From the NCBI GenBank assembly GCA_005881495.1, contig VBHI01000085.1, positions 1-13,426 of the forward strand: a stretch of 13,426 nt of DNA, in the 5' to 3' direction. A model generated the notes under the pieces. It was not told the DNA's origin. It did not search any database and saw nothing but the letters and a program-made list of their open reading frames with translations. Shown here piece by piece: positions 7,087 through 13,344 of this stretch (position 1 is the stretch's first letter; each line of letters opens with the position of its first letter). The DNA comes from Chloroflexota bacterium (GTDB lineage Bacteria; Chloroflexota; Ktedonobacteria; Ktedonobacterales; Ktedonobacteraceae). Both the position numbers and the translations under genes were made by a program.

Positions 7087-7503
7087 TTATGCGTCTGCCG
7101 ATTGGGGGAGCACTGGCTTGATATCGACGACCGGCGTTCCGTCAATCGCTTCGATTGGTCCCACTTTTAACCTCGCTCCGGCGATTTCTAAAACCGTCAC
7201 CCGGTGTAAGCCCAGTGGATTTGGTCGATCGGGAGATCGTGTGGCAAAGACTCCGGCCAGAGGCACGGTCTCGTCTCCGCGGGGATGCACTTTCAAGATG
7301 TCGCGCTGAGCTTTGTGCAACCAGGTAATCACGATGATTTCATCGCCCACCGCAAGAGCTTCAAGCCCCTCTGCAACCGGCGCATTCACTTCGAGCCACG
7401 CGTCAGGCGCGCCTTCACGGCCTTGCCTTGGAGCTTCTCCAGGCTCTTTGAGAGGCGATTGAAGAAATCCAATTGGATACAGCACATAGTCACTCTCTGG
7501 CAT
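7087..7503 (-). CDS. TrmO/TsaA-family tRNA m6t6A37 methyltransferase-like protein
   Basis: The protein is 138 aa from ATG 7503, which follows AGGAGGG at a good distance; the frame stays open to 7560 but without a better start. The TsaA/UPF0066 marks are YPIGFLQSPLKEPGEAPRQ near the N-terminus (9-27), VFATRSPDRPNPLGLHR (85-101) and DGTPVVDIKP (121-130). Family members use S-adenosylmethionine to methylate N6-threonylcarbamoyladenosine at position 37 of tRNAs. Escherichia coli TrmO is longer because of a C-terminal domain missing here; short forms are common in bacteria and archaea, and some may act on other substrates. Confidence 0.85.
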   Translation of the reverse strand: MPESDYVLYPIGFLQSPLKEPGEAPRQGREGAPDAWLEVNAPVAEGLEALAVGDEIIVITWLHKAQRDILKVHPRGDETVPLAGVFATRSPDRPNPLGLHRVTVLEIAGARLKVGPIEAIDGTPVVDIKPVLPQSADA

Positions 7504-7808
7504 GGCGCTCCCTCCTTGATTTTCCAGTGACCTCTTTTCATTCGAGGCTCTTTTATGCAAACTTCCAGCGATCCGCTCATCGCTTCGAAGAGGATCTCAA
7601 CCACGCTCGGTTCAAGGATACCATCTTTCTATCGGAAAGGTCCAGGACGCGGATCCAGGCCAGCAACCTCGGCTGACCCGACTGCCCAGGCCATCCCGGA
7701 CGGGACGACAGGTGGCGTTCACCACGCGCCGCCCGTGCAGTGAAGATGATAGCCGCCGCGCTCTTTGGCGTCCCTACCATTGGCCGCGAGGGACGGTGCC
7801 TACTGCCA
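7504..7808. other. Intergenic region, no recognised gene
   Basis: This 305-base gap lies between two minus-strand genes. Frames are open on both strands because it is GC-rich, but none has a ribosome site or a recognisable motif. The only structured signal is the ribosome site of the downstream TrmO-like gene. Some of the sequence could be a decayed gene fragment. Confidence 0.4.
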
Positions 7809-8153
7809 TTACGGTAACTGAAGAAGCCCGATGATGTTCCCATCTGCGTCTTTGACCCATGCAATCAGCTTCCCCCCACCGACATCTTTGACCTCTTGCT
7901 GTACGTGGGCGCCAGCGTCTAACAATGCTTGCAGACTCTGCTGAATGTCGCTCACGTGGAAGTAGCCGACAGGTCCCGTCATGCCTTGGTTGTGACCATG
8001 AGGATCTAACCCTATTTCCTGGTCTCCCACCCGAAAGCCAACATAATACGCCTCATCCGTATACGGCTCGACCCCCAAAAGCGTGCGGTAGAGCGTCTTC
8101 GCTTGAGCGAGGTCGCTGACGGGATAGATGACGACTCCGAATCCTTGATCCAT
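7809..8153 (-). CDS. VOC-family glyoxalase/bleomycin-resistance-like protein
   Basis: This small 114-aa single-domain VOC protein starts MDQGFGVVIYPVSDLAQAKT, has YRTLLGVEPYTDEAYYVGF (22-40) and GYFHVSDIQQSLQALLDAGA (68-87), and ends AWVKDADGNIIGLLQLP, the standard closing strand of the family. Proteins of this size act as dimers and include glyoxalases, drug-binding proteins and dioxygenase-like enzymes; the role here cannot be set. GAAGGAG lies 7 bases before the ATG. The final HG...N-I-I-G-L-L pattern favours an enzyme or binding protein without showing which. Confidence 0.87.
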   Translation of the reverse strand: MDQGFGVVIYPVSDLAQAKTLYRTLLGVEPYTDEAYYVGFRVGDQEIGLDPHGHNQGMTGPVGYFHVSDIQQSLQALLDAGAHVQQEVKDVGGGKLIAWVKDADGNIIGLLQLP

Positions 8154-8505
8154 AAAAAACTCCTTCTACTACTCACTAAACATACCGGTTTCGATTGAGA
8201 CGGTGCCGCCCACCCGTCGTTTCCACTGAGAACCGGTCTCCCTGTCACATCGGGTGGGTTTTGCTCGTCATTACTATGACGAAACGAAACGAGGGAATGT
8301 GACCGATGCCATTTCTAGGTAGCCAACACAGAGGAGTAGAACCAAGGAGGTGCTACGACTTGCTGAACAAATGTATAGCAGGTGTCCTCTAGCACTTTTA
8401 GACAGGCTTTATCTGTGAGTAGGCTTAACCATCCACATGTGGAACAAAATGGTAATGTATAATAAAGTGTAGCTCTCTAACGTACATACTAAACTAGGAG
8501 GAACT
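8154..8505. other. Divergent intergenic region between two VOC genes
   Basis: The two flanking genes read outward. The gap holds two dyads: CCCACCCG at 8209-8216 with CGGGTGGG at 8251-8258, and ACCGGTT near 8184 with AACCGGT near 8231. It also has a CGAAA tandem tract (8279-8292), an AAGGAGG at 8344-8350 followed only by a 10-codon frame, and the palindrome plus TATAAT box listed separately. No protein-coding gene is recognised. Confidence 0.5.
8432..8463 (+). promoter_or_regulatory. Candidate promoter with 12-bp palindrome before the PhnB-like gene
   Basis: TATAAT at 8458-8463 is a perfect -10 box 42 bases before the ATG at 8506. The palindrome TCCACATGTGGA (8432-8443) covers the -35 region, where no good TTGACA is present. 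A weak -35 overlaid by a symmetric site suggests control by a DNA-binding regulator, either activation or repression. The regulator is not known. Confidence 0.4.
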
Positions 8506-8922
8506 ATGCAAACCAAACTGAACCCATACCTTAGCTTTAAAGACAACGCTCGCGAAGCCATGGAATTTTATCAAACGGTCTTTGGTGGCAAACTTGCTAT
8601 GAGTACCTTCAAAGAATACCACGCGTCTCAAGATCCGAGCGAAGACAACAAAGTCATGCACGCTGTGCTGGAAGCCGACAACGGCATTACATTTATGGCT
8701 TCCGACACGCCGAACCGTATGGAGTATCAAGCCGGGACGAACTATAGCATGTCACTGAGTGGTGACAACGAAGCAGAATTACAAGGCTATTTCGAGAAGC
8801 TTTCGGCCGGCGGCAACGTCACAATGCCACTCGAGAAAGCCCCATGGGGTGATACATTTGGCATGCTCACTGACAAATTTGGCGTGTCGTGGCTCGTGAA
8901 CATTGCGGGTCAAAAAGCGTAA
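8506..8922 (+). CDS. VOC-superfamily protein, PhnB type
   Basis: This 138-aa PhnB-like protein starts MQTKLNPYLSFKDNAREAME and shows FYQTVFGGKLAMSTFKEY (22-39), VMHAVLEADNGITFMASD (50-67) and GDTFGMLTDKFGVSWLVNIAG near the end. That order is diagnostic of the PhnB/YjdN branch of the VOC fold, whose members are mostly of unknown function despite the phosphonate-linked name. AGGAGGAA lies just before the ATG. It has its own promoter candidate and a strong terminator 18 bases after its stop, so it is a single-gene unit. Confidence 0.9.
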   Translation: MQTKLNPYLSFKDNAREAMEFYQTVFGGKLAMSTFKEYHASQDPSEDNKVMHAVLEADNGITFMASDTPNRMEYQAGTNYSMSLSGDNEAELQGYFEKLSAGGNVTMPLEKAPWGDTFGMLTDKFGVSWLVNIAGQKA

Positions 8923-8940
8923 CATCTCTCCCCACCCCGC

Positions 8941-8982
8941 ACCACGAAAAAAGCTCACCTTGCAGCGAGCTTTTTTCGTGGT
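8941..8982. terminator. Bidirectional intrinsic terminator
   Basis: ACCACGAAAAAAGCTC and GAGCTTTTTTCGTGGT form a perfect 16-bp stem with a 10-base loop (8957-8966). The A and T runs within the stem let either strand serve as a terminator. It follows the PhnB-like gene at 8922 directly. Confidence 0.82.
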
Positions 8983-9002
8983 GACCCATCCTCTCTGAGC
9001 TT

Positions 9003-9058
9003 AAGAGACCTCCTCACCATATCGATAAATGGGATGCGATATGGTGAGGAGGTCTCTT
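9003..9058. repeat. Perfect 22-bp inverted repeat with 12-base loop
   Basis: The left arm (9003-9024) and right arm (9037-9058) are exact reverse complements over 22 bases. The left arm contains ACCTCCTCACC, which includes the 16S rRNA anti-Shine-Dalgarno core; the right arm contains GGTGAGGAGGT. No T-tract follows, so it is not a plain terminator. A MITE end, a structured RNA or a recombination hairpin are all possible. Confidence 0.7.
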
Positions 9059-9284
9059 GCAAACGTGAGGTGCAAGCGGTAGGATGTCTCTGGAGAGAGA
9101 AGGGGATCTCTGAACACGGTCGCGCGCGAGGGATGAATATCACGGTTTGTGCCGACGGCAGGTCAACTCCTTCGACGTTGGGTCTCTTAACAATACGAGG
9201 ATGTTGCCCTGATGCGCGAAGAGGGGGACAGAGAATAACGAAACGAAACGAAACGGTCAATGACCAGGAGAGGGAAAGGGAAAC

Positions 9285-9641
9285 ATGATCAACGGAGCAC
9301 ACATCATTCTCTACAGCACCGACGCGGAGGCTGATCGGGTCTTCATCCGTGACGTGCTCGGATTTGCAGGGGTCGACGCCGGCGGTGGCTGGCTGATCTT
9401 CAAGCTGCCGCCCGCCGAGATCGCCGTGCATCCCACAGACGGGCCGGGCAAGCACGAGTTCTACTTGATGTGTGACGACATCGAGAAGACGCTGGCGAAC
9501 CTGACCGCCAGGGGCGTCACCATCTCCCACCCAGCCAGCGACCAGGGCTGGGGGTTGCTCGCCTCGATGAAGCTACCGAGCGGCTCTGAGCTGTTGATCT
9601 ACCAGCCACGCCACCCCACTGCTTACGACCTGGAGAGCTAA
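9285..9641 (+). CDS. VOC-family glyoxalase-like protein
   Basis: This 118-aa single-domain VOC protein begins MINGAHIILYSTDAEADRVF, continues IRDVLGFAGVDAGGGWLIFK (22-41), AEIAVHP (45-51) and EFYLMCDDIEKTLANLTARG (58-77), and ends LPSGSELLIYQPRHPTAYDL. The closing LPSGSELLIYQPRH is typical of small glyoxalase/extradiol-dioxygenase-like proteins. The specific reaction is unknown. GGAG lies about 16 bases upstream and GGGAAAGGG nearer the ATG, a weaker ribosome site than in its neighbours. It is GC-rich, unlike the PhnB-like gene before it, and converges on the DinB-like gene with 25 bases between. Confidence 0.88.
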   Translation: MINGAHIILYSTDAEADRVFIRDVLGFAGVDAGGGWLIFKLPPAEIAVHPTDGPGKHEFYLMCDDIEKTLANLTARGVTISHPASDQGWGLLASMKLPSGSELLIYQPRHPTAYDLES

Positions 9642-9666
9642 TCCACCGCGGGAAGCAAGTATTTCT

Positions 9667-10188
9667 CTAGAGACCTTGGCGAAATCCTTCCTCAATCCAC
9701 GTAATATGCACTGCCGCGTGCTGGGCGTTCGCAGCGAACAGATCACCGGCAGTCCTGTCAGCCGCAAAGGATAGAGATGCATGCGCGGCCAGTTGTTCAT
9801 CGGTGAACAGCTCAAGGAGATTCAGCGTTTCCTGGCGCGCTGCAGCCAAATCCGCTACAAGCGTCTCCATACTGTCGTCGTGGTGAGCATTGACGTAGCT
9901 TTGATTCCGCTGGTTTGACAACGCCAGCCTTTCCTCTCTGCTCATCGCACCCAGGTTGCCGGGCAGACTCGTCTCGCCAGTGAGCGTGAGGCGCAGCAAT
10001 ATCTGGATGTTGCGCTCATTTTCTGCCAGATGGGCAAAGTGATCTTTCGCTCGCCAAGCTGCATCGCCGGGAACTGCGCTCGCCGTGCATGGACGCTCAA
10101 GTTCTTCCGGGCTCAGCCCCTGAAAATAAGCAGTGACTTGCTCTTGCGAGGCAGCGAGAGTGTCCAGGATCTCTGAACGAGTTGGCAT
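9667..10188 (-). CDS. DinB-superfamily protein
   Basis: The protein is 173 aa from ATG 10188, which follows GGGAGGG closely; a TTG at 10203 would add five residues. It is mostly helical, with WRAKDHFAHLAENERN (45-60) in the place of the first DinB metal-binding helix and NAQHAAVHITWIEEGFRQGL (154-173) carrying late histidines 157 and 161. The DinB/maleylpyruvate-isomerase four-helix fold uses three histidines for a metal and often binds thiol cofactors such as bacillithiol or mycothiol. ClbS/DfsB-type proteins are an alternative within the same fold. Target unknown. Confidence 0.8.
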   Translation of the reverse strand: MPTRSEILDTLAASQEQVTAYFQGLSPEELERPCTASAVPGDAAWRAKDHFAHLAENERNIQILLRLTLTGETSLPGNLGAMSREERLALSNQRNQSYVNAHHDDSMETLVADLAAARQETLNLLELFTDEQLAAHASLSFAADRTAGDLFAANAQHAAVHITWIEEGFRQGL

Positions 10189-10285
10189 CGTTACCCTCCC
10201 CAAAAATGTTGCCGGATGGCAATACTAAAAATTGTACGTGATCTTAAACAGGGTTGCAAATGGATCCCTGTACTGGCTACATAGC

Positions 10286-10438
10286 ACATCCGTTCGGAAA
10301 AAGCCGCTGTAAGTAAGATAGAGTGTGCCTTCACTGGTTGCAGATGGATGTGCAACCAGGGTAAAATTTGAGGATGTGAACATGTTTCATTTCTGTCTCA
10401 AGCGTGTGCTGACTCCGTCGGACATCCGTTCGGAAAAA
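10286..10438. repeat. 17-bp direct repeat pair
   Basis: An identical 17-base word (ACATCCGTTCGG plus AAAAA) occurs at 10286-10302 and 10422-10438, 136 bases apart. The second copy lies inside a small inverted repeat GGACAT (10420-10425) with ATGTCC (10438-10443). Long exact direct repeats like this may mark insertion-sequence remains or binding sites. Confidence 0.6.
10334..10359. repeat. 9-bp inverted repeat with 8-base loop
   Basis: CTGGTTGCA (10334-10342) pairs perfectly with TGCAACCAG (10351-10359). It lies about 150 bases before the DinB-like gene's start, between the two copies of the 17-bp direct repeat. No T-run follows. Confidence 0.45.
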
Positions 10439-10810
10439 TGTCCACTGAGCACGATTATCTTAGCGCGCTTGCGAAGAACTACTTGAATACTTGAAATCGT
10501 ACTGAGGGATGGATGTGGTTGGTTTTGAAAGTGACGATGCTCCACCCATGTCATACTGTTCCACCGAGAACCTCAAAAGGACTCTCCCAGGCGCTCGCCT
10601 AAACGAACCCACTGATGTAAAGAGTAATCTTCTCCTTCATTGGTGAGGGTAGCTTCCCCTCTCTCTATTCATCCTCCTGTTTTAATACCACTTGTCTAGA
10701 AAAGGTATGAAAGGCCAAAGAAGAAGCATTTTTGACGAACGGACGTGCTAAGTAGCCAGTACATTCTGGTGACTGGGAAGTCTCGACAATCGAGGATACA
10801 ACAGTTTGAG

Positions 10811-10831
10811 CTAAATAGTGTCACTATTTAG
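10811..10831. promoter_or_regulatory. 21-bp palindrome upstream of the methyltransferase, likely operator
   Basis: CTAAATAGTG and its exact reverse complement flank a single central T. Outer blocks CAGTTT (10802-10807) and AAACTG (10832-10837) add a further 6-bp symmetry, offset by three bases on the left. It lies 160 bases before the proposed start. Restriction-modification genes are often controlled at such sites by controller proteins or by the methyltransferase itself, but no regulator gene is seen nearby. Confidence 0.5.
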
Positions 10832-10860
10832 AAACTGGCTAAAAATCTGTTCTTAGCACC

Positions 10861-10889
10861 TGGTCATCTTCGTTACAATAATGTATACT
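10861..10889 (+). promoter_or_regulatory. Possible promoter of the methyltransferase gene
   Basis: TGGTCA (10861-10866) and TATACT (10884-10889) are 17 bases apart. The -10 is good and the -35 matches four of six positions. It lies 30 bases after the 21-bp palindrome, close enough for the palindrome to act on it. Confidence 0.3.
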
Positions 10890-10991
10890 TGTTATGATGG
10901 TAGTACTTGGGTTCTAATTATTTATTTATTTCCCCAGGACCATCTTTGGTAACAAGTCGGCTGGCATATGCTTGTGGGAGGGGTGGATAAA

Positions 10992-12467
10992 TTGTTAGAC
11001 GGAGCGACGACTTGCATGGATACAGTTGTGCCCACATTTATAGACGTATTTGCAGGGGCTGGGGGTCTGTCCCTGGGTTTAATGATGGCCGGTTGGAGAG
11101 GACTGTTTGCCGTCGAAAAATCTCCCATGGCTTTCCAAACATTAAAGTACAATTTGGTTGATCAAAACAATGGGCCGCAGTTCGACTGGCCAGATTGGCT
11201 ACCCATCGAAGCTATTGACATTCAAACACTTCTGGAAAAATACCGGGAACAACTAGAGCAGCTGCAAGGCATCCCTTTACTCGCTGGTGGCCCTCCTTGT
11301 CAAGGCTTCTCTACTGCGGGAAAACGTCGGTACGACGACGAACGGAATCTGTTATTCGAGCAATACTTGGAGCTTGTTAAGCTTGTTAAACCACTGATGT
11401 TACTCATCGAAAATGTCCAAGGATTTGCGAAATCTTTTACAAAAACAGAAAGAGGCGCGAACGGGAAGCAAATCCACAAGGAAGACTTTAATGCTGATAA
11501 GGAATTACGTCGTCGGCTTATTGAGGAGATGGACTATATACCATTTAAGCGTTATATTTTGAAAGCAAAGGACTTTGGTGTACCACAACTACGCCCTCGT
11601 TATATTCTTATCGCTGTTCGCAAGGAATTACTCCTCCAAGCTCCTCTCCTTGATCCTTTTAATATTTTGCTTGGTATGCGTGAGAAGTTCCTGTCAGAGC
11701 GTGGTCTCCCTGTAGATAGAGAAGTTACTTTGCAAGAGGCGATTTCTGATCTCGAAAAGTCTCATGGTGATATTGAATGCATTGAGCCTGGTATGAGTAA
11801 CTTTCGCCAAGGTACATACGGACCAATACAGGAGCAAAACTCATACCAAAAGTTAATGCGCCAACATCGAAACGGAGACCCAATAGAAGCGGGCCAGGTC
11901 GCCGATAGCCATCGCTTCGTGAATCACACACTCGAGGTCGAGGCAAGGTTTGGCCGAATCATTAGCGAGTTTCGTCCGGGTATCCAATTGAGTAGCGATG
12001 AACGGAAAAAATTAGGACTCAATAAGCACCGCATTGCTCCTTTAGCACCCAATGAGGCTTGCCATACCTTGACTAGCTTACCAGATGACCTTGTCCACTA
12101 TAGCGAACCTCGCATTCCGACTGTCCGAGAATATGCACGAATTCAGTCTTTCCCTGATTGGTTTGAATTTAAGGCGAAGTATACGACGGGAGATAAGCAC
12201 CGACGTGAACAAGTACCGCGTTATACGCAAGTAGCAAATGCGGTTCCACCCTTATTGGCCCAAGCGGTAGGTTTGGCCTTGCAGGAATTCTTAGTAAAGG
12301 CATTACTCCTACTCACTCCAGACATCTCTTATTCCGGCGTAGAAGGAGCATCAACCATTGGTGTATCATCCATCGATAATTCAAGGTCAGAGTACGGTGA
12401 AGAAACTATCTCGGTTGACCCTGAAGTCCTGGATGTACAGACGTCCTCACTGCTTGCTACTACGTAG
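10992..12467 (+). CDS. DNA (cytosine-5-)-methyltransferase
   Basis: From the TTG at 10992 the protein is 491 aa. GGGAGGGG (10976-10983) lies 8 bases before this TTG, so I prefer it to the in-frame ATG at 10968, which has no ribosome site; ATG 11016 is a third option. All core C5-methyltransferase motifs are present: I DVFAGAGGLSLG (18-29), IV GGPPCQGFS with catalytic Cys103, VI ENV (140-142), VIII QLRPR (199-203), IX TVREYARIQSFPDWF (377-391) and X YTQVANAVPPLLAQAVG (411-427, Ala in place of the usual Gly). The enzyme transfers methyl from S-adenosylmethionine to cytosine C5. The region between VIII and IX should set the target sequence, which cannot be read directly. The last 46 residues are Ser/Thr-rich, outside the fold, and overlap the opposing gene. 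No endonuclease is visible. Confidence 0.93.
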   Translation: MLDGATTCMDTVVPTFIDVFAGAGGLSLGLMMAGWRGLFAVEKSPMAFQTLKYNLVDQNNGPQFDWPDWLPIEAIDIQTLLEKYREQLEQLQGIPLLAGGPPCQGFSTAGKRRYDDERNLLFEQYLELVKLVKPLMLLIENVQGFAKSFTKTERGANGKQIHKEDFNADKELRRRLIEEMDYIPFKRYILKAKDFGVPQLRPRYILIAVRKELLLQAPLLDPFNILLGMREKFLSERGLPVDREVTLQEAISDLEKSHGDIECIEPGMSNFRQGTYGPIQEQNSYQKLMRQHRNGDPIEAGQVADSHRFVNHTLEVEARFGRIISEFRPGIQLSSDERKKLGLNKHRIAPLAPNEACHTLTSLPDDLVHYSEPRIPTVREYARIQSFPDWFEFKAKYTTGDKHRREQVPRYTQVANAVPPLLAQAVGLALQEFLVKALLLLTPDISYSGVEGASTIGVSSIDNSRSEYGEETISVDPEVLDVQTSSLLATT

Positions 12468-13213
12468 ACAGTTGTTGCTTCTGCGACGCGCGCTATCGGT
12501 AGCTCTACTTGCCTAAGTGTTCTTTGCTTGTAAAACTTGCACTTCGCCCTTAAGGGGCATTGCAAGCAGAGCGGAGTACCGTTCTTACATACTAAAGCAC
12601 CTAGGTCGAGAATGGCCCAATTCACCTGTAAACTTCTTTCAGAATTCACAATGCGTCGAGAGAGCGTCTGTAGGTATGGATCATAGCGGATATCGGCGAG
12701 CTTTCGTGAACCGAAAAAACGCTCGAGGACCCTTGACATATTTACATCTACTAAAGGTTCTGGCTGGTTGTAGAGTGTTAATAGGACAGCACTAGCGATA
12801 TACTGCCCAATCCCTGGGAGCTGCTCTAACTCGGAACGCGACGAGGGAAGTGAATCGGCGCGTTCCTCCACGGCCGTAGCAAGTGATTGAAAAACTTGAG
12901 CTTTCTGCAACCACAAGCCTAGAGGCTTGAGGTACTCTTGCAGGTTCTCGGAGCTTACCTGCACTAGCGCATTCCAAGATGGGTAGCGATCAAGAAAGGC
13001 ATTGTACGCCCACGCTACTTTGGCCGCTGTCGTGCGCTGAAGCAAAATCTCGGCAACCAGTACTTCATAGGCTGTTCTTCCTTGTTCACGCCAAGGAAAA
13101 GAACGGCCTTGTGAATCAAACCAAGCAAGTAGCTCTTCGCGAAACCAGGGGATTCGGTTGACAACTTCGAAATCCAGGTCGTATTCAGGTAGGATTCTAC
13201 TTTGTTTCGTCAA
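12329..13213 (-). CDS. MIG-like HhH-GPD DNA mismatch glycosylase with [4Fe-4S] cluster
   Basis: This 294-aa protein is of the endonuclease III/MutY superfamily. The order is FPWREQ (39-44), AEILLQRTTAAKV (54-66), the helix-hairpin-helix LPGIGQY (132-138), catalytic Asp156 in VDVN, and cluster cysteines 209, 216, 219 and 225 (C-x6-C-x2-C-x5-C). EILLxRTTA and Tyr138, where endonuclease III has its Lys, resemble the thymine-DNA glycosylase Mig.Mth, whose gene lies beside a C5-methyltransferase. The protein lacks the long C-terminal adenine-recognition domain of MutY. The expected role is removing T from T:G made by deamination of 5-methylcytosine. The start is TTG with GAGGA 9 bases before. The last 46 residues, Ser/Thr-rich, lie in the overlap with the methyltransferase gene. 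A divergent MutY is the main alternative. Confidence 0.82.
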   Translation of the reverse strand: MTKQSRILPEYDLDFEVVNRIPWFREELLAWFDSQGRSFPWREQGRTAYEVLVAEILLQRTTAAKVAWAYNAFLDRYPSWNALVQVSSENLQEYLKPLGLWLQKAQVFQSLATAVEERADSLPSSRSELEQLPGIGQYIASAVLLTLYNQPEPLVDVNMSRVLERFFGSRKLADIRYDPYLQTLSRRIVNSERSLQVNWAILDLGALVCKNGTPLCLQCPLRAKCKFYKQRTLRQVELPIARVAEATTVYVVASSEDVCTSRTSGSTEIVSSPYSDLELSMDDTPMVDAPSTPE

Positions 13214-13344
13214 ACAGGTGAGTCCTCACTTGTCTTACCTAGAGCTTTTAAGTAGCGGCCACCAGAGGTAATAATTACGCCATTTGGATTACTCGCTCCT
13301 CGTATAATTCCACTTTGCCCCTGTCTACTGCCTACTGAGGCCAA
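13210..13344 (-). CDS. Possible 44-codon ORF overlapping the glycosylase start (TTGA)
   Basis: Upstream of the glycosylase a minus-strand frame runs from a TTG at 13344 to a TGA at 13210-13212. The TGA overlaps the glycosylase TTG in the four bases TTGA, a usual sign of translational coupling. The product reads MASVGSRQGQSG and later GVIITSGGRYLKALGKTSED. It looks protein-like, but its own start has no ribosome site and a stop precedes it closely, so it may be the 3' remnant of a longer damaged gene. No family is recognised. Confidence 0.25.
   Translation of the reverse strand: MASVGSRQGQSGIIRGASNPNGVIITSGGRYLKALGKTSEDSPV

Larger units (their letters stand above)
8923..9284. other. Intergenic region with terminator, long hairpin and repeat tracts
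   Basis: No gene is recognised in this 362-base stretch. It contains the bidirectional terminator, a perfect 22-bp-stem hairpin (9003-9058), an inverted repeat bounded by TTAA (9001-9190) and a triple CGAAA tract (9239-9253) that ends 31 bases before the next ATG. An 84-codon plus-strand frame starting at 9034 lacks a ribosome site and family features. Confidence 0.5.
10189..10991. other. Repeat-rich intergenic region before the methyltransferase
   Basis: No gene is recognised in this 0.8-kb stretch. It holds a 17-bp direct repeat starting ACATCCGTTCGG (10286-10302 and 10422-10438), a near-identical 14-base repeat GGTTGCA[A/G]ATGGAT (10252 and 10337), a 9-bp hairpin (10334-10359), a 21-bp palindrome (10811-10831) and a weak promoter candidate. 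The repeats point to eroded mobile sequence on the left, with regulatory sequence for the methyltransferase on the right. Confidence 0.5.

Noticed and set aside
8344..8392. AAGGAGG followed by a 10-codon frame from TTG 8360, possible leader peptide
   Set aside because: It lies upstream of the likely promoter of the next gene, so it would not be on the same transcript, and it has no other support.
8955..9530. 191-codon minus-strand frame across the hairpin and the VOC gene
   Set aside because: It runs through a terminator and antisense to a recognised VOC gene, with no ribosome site or motif.
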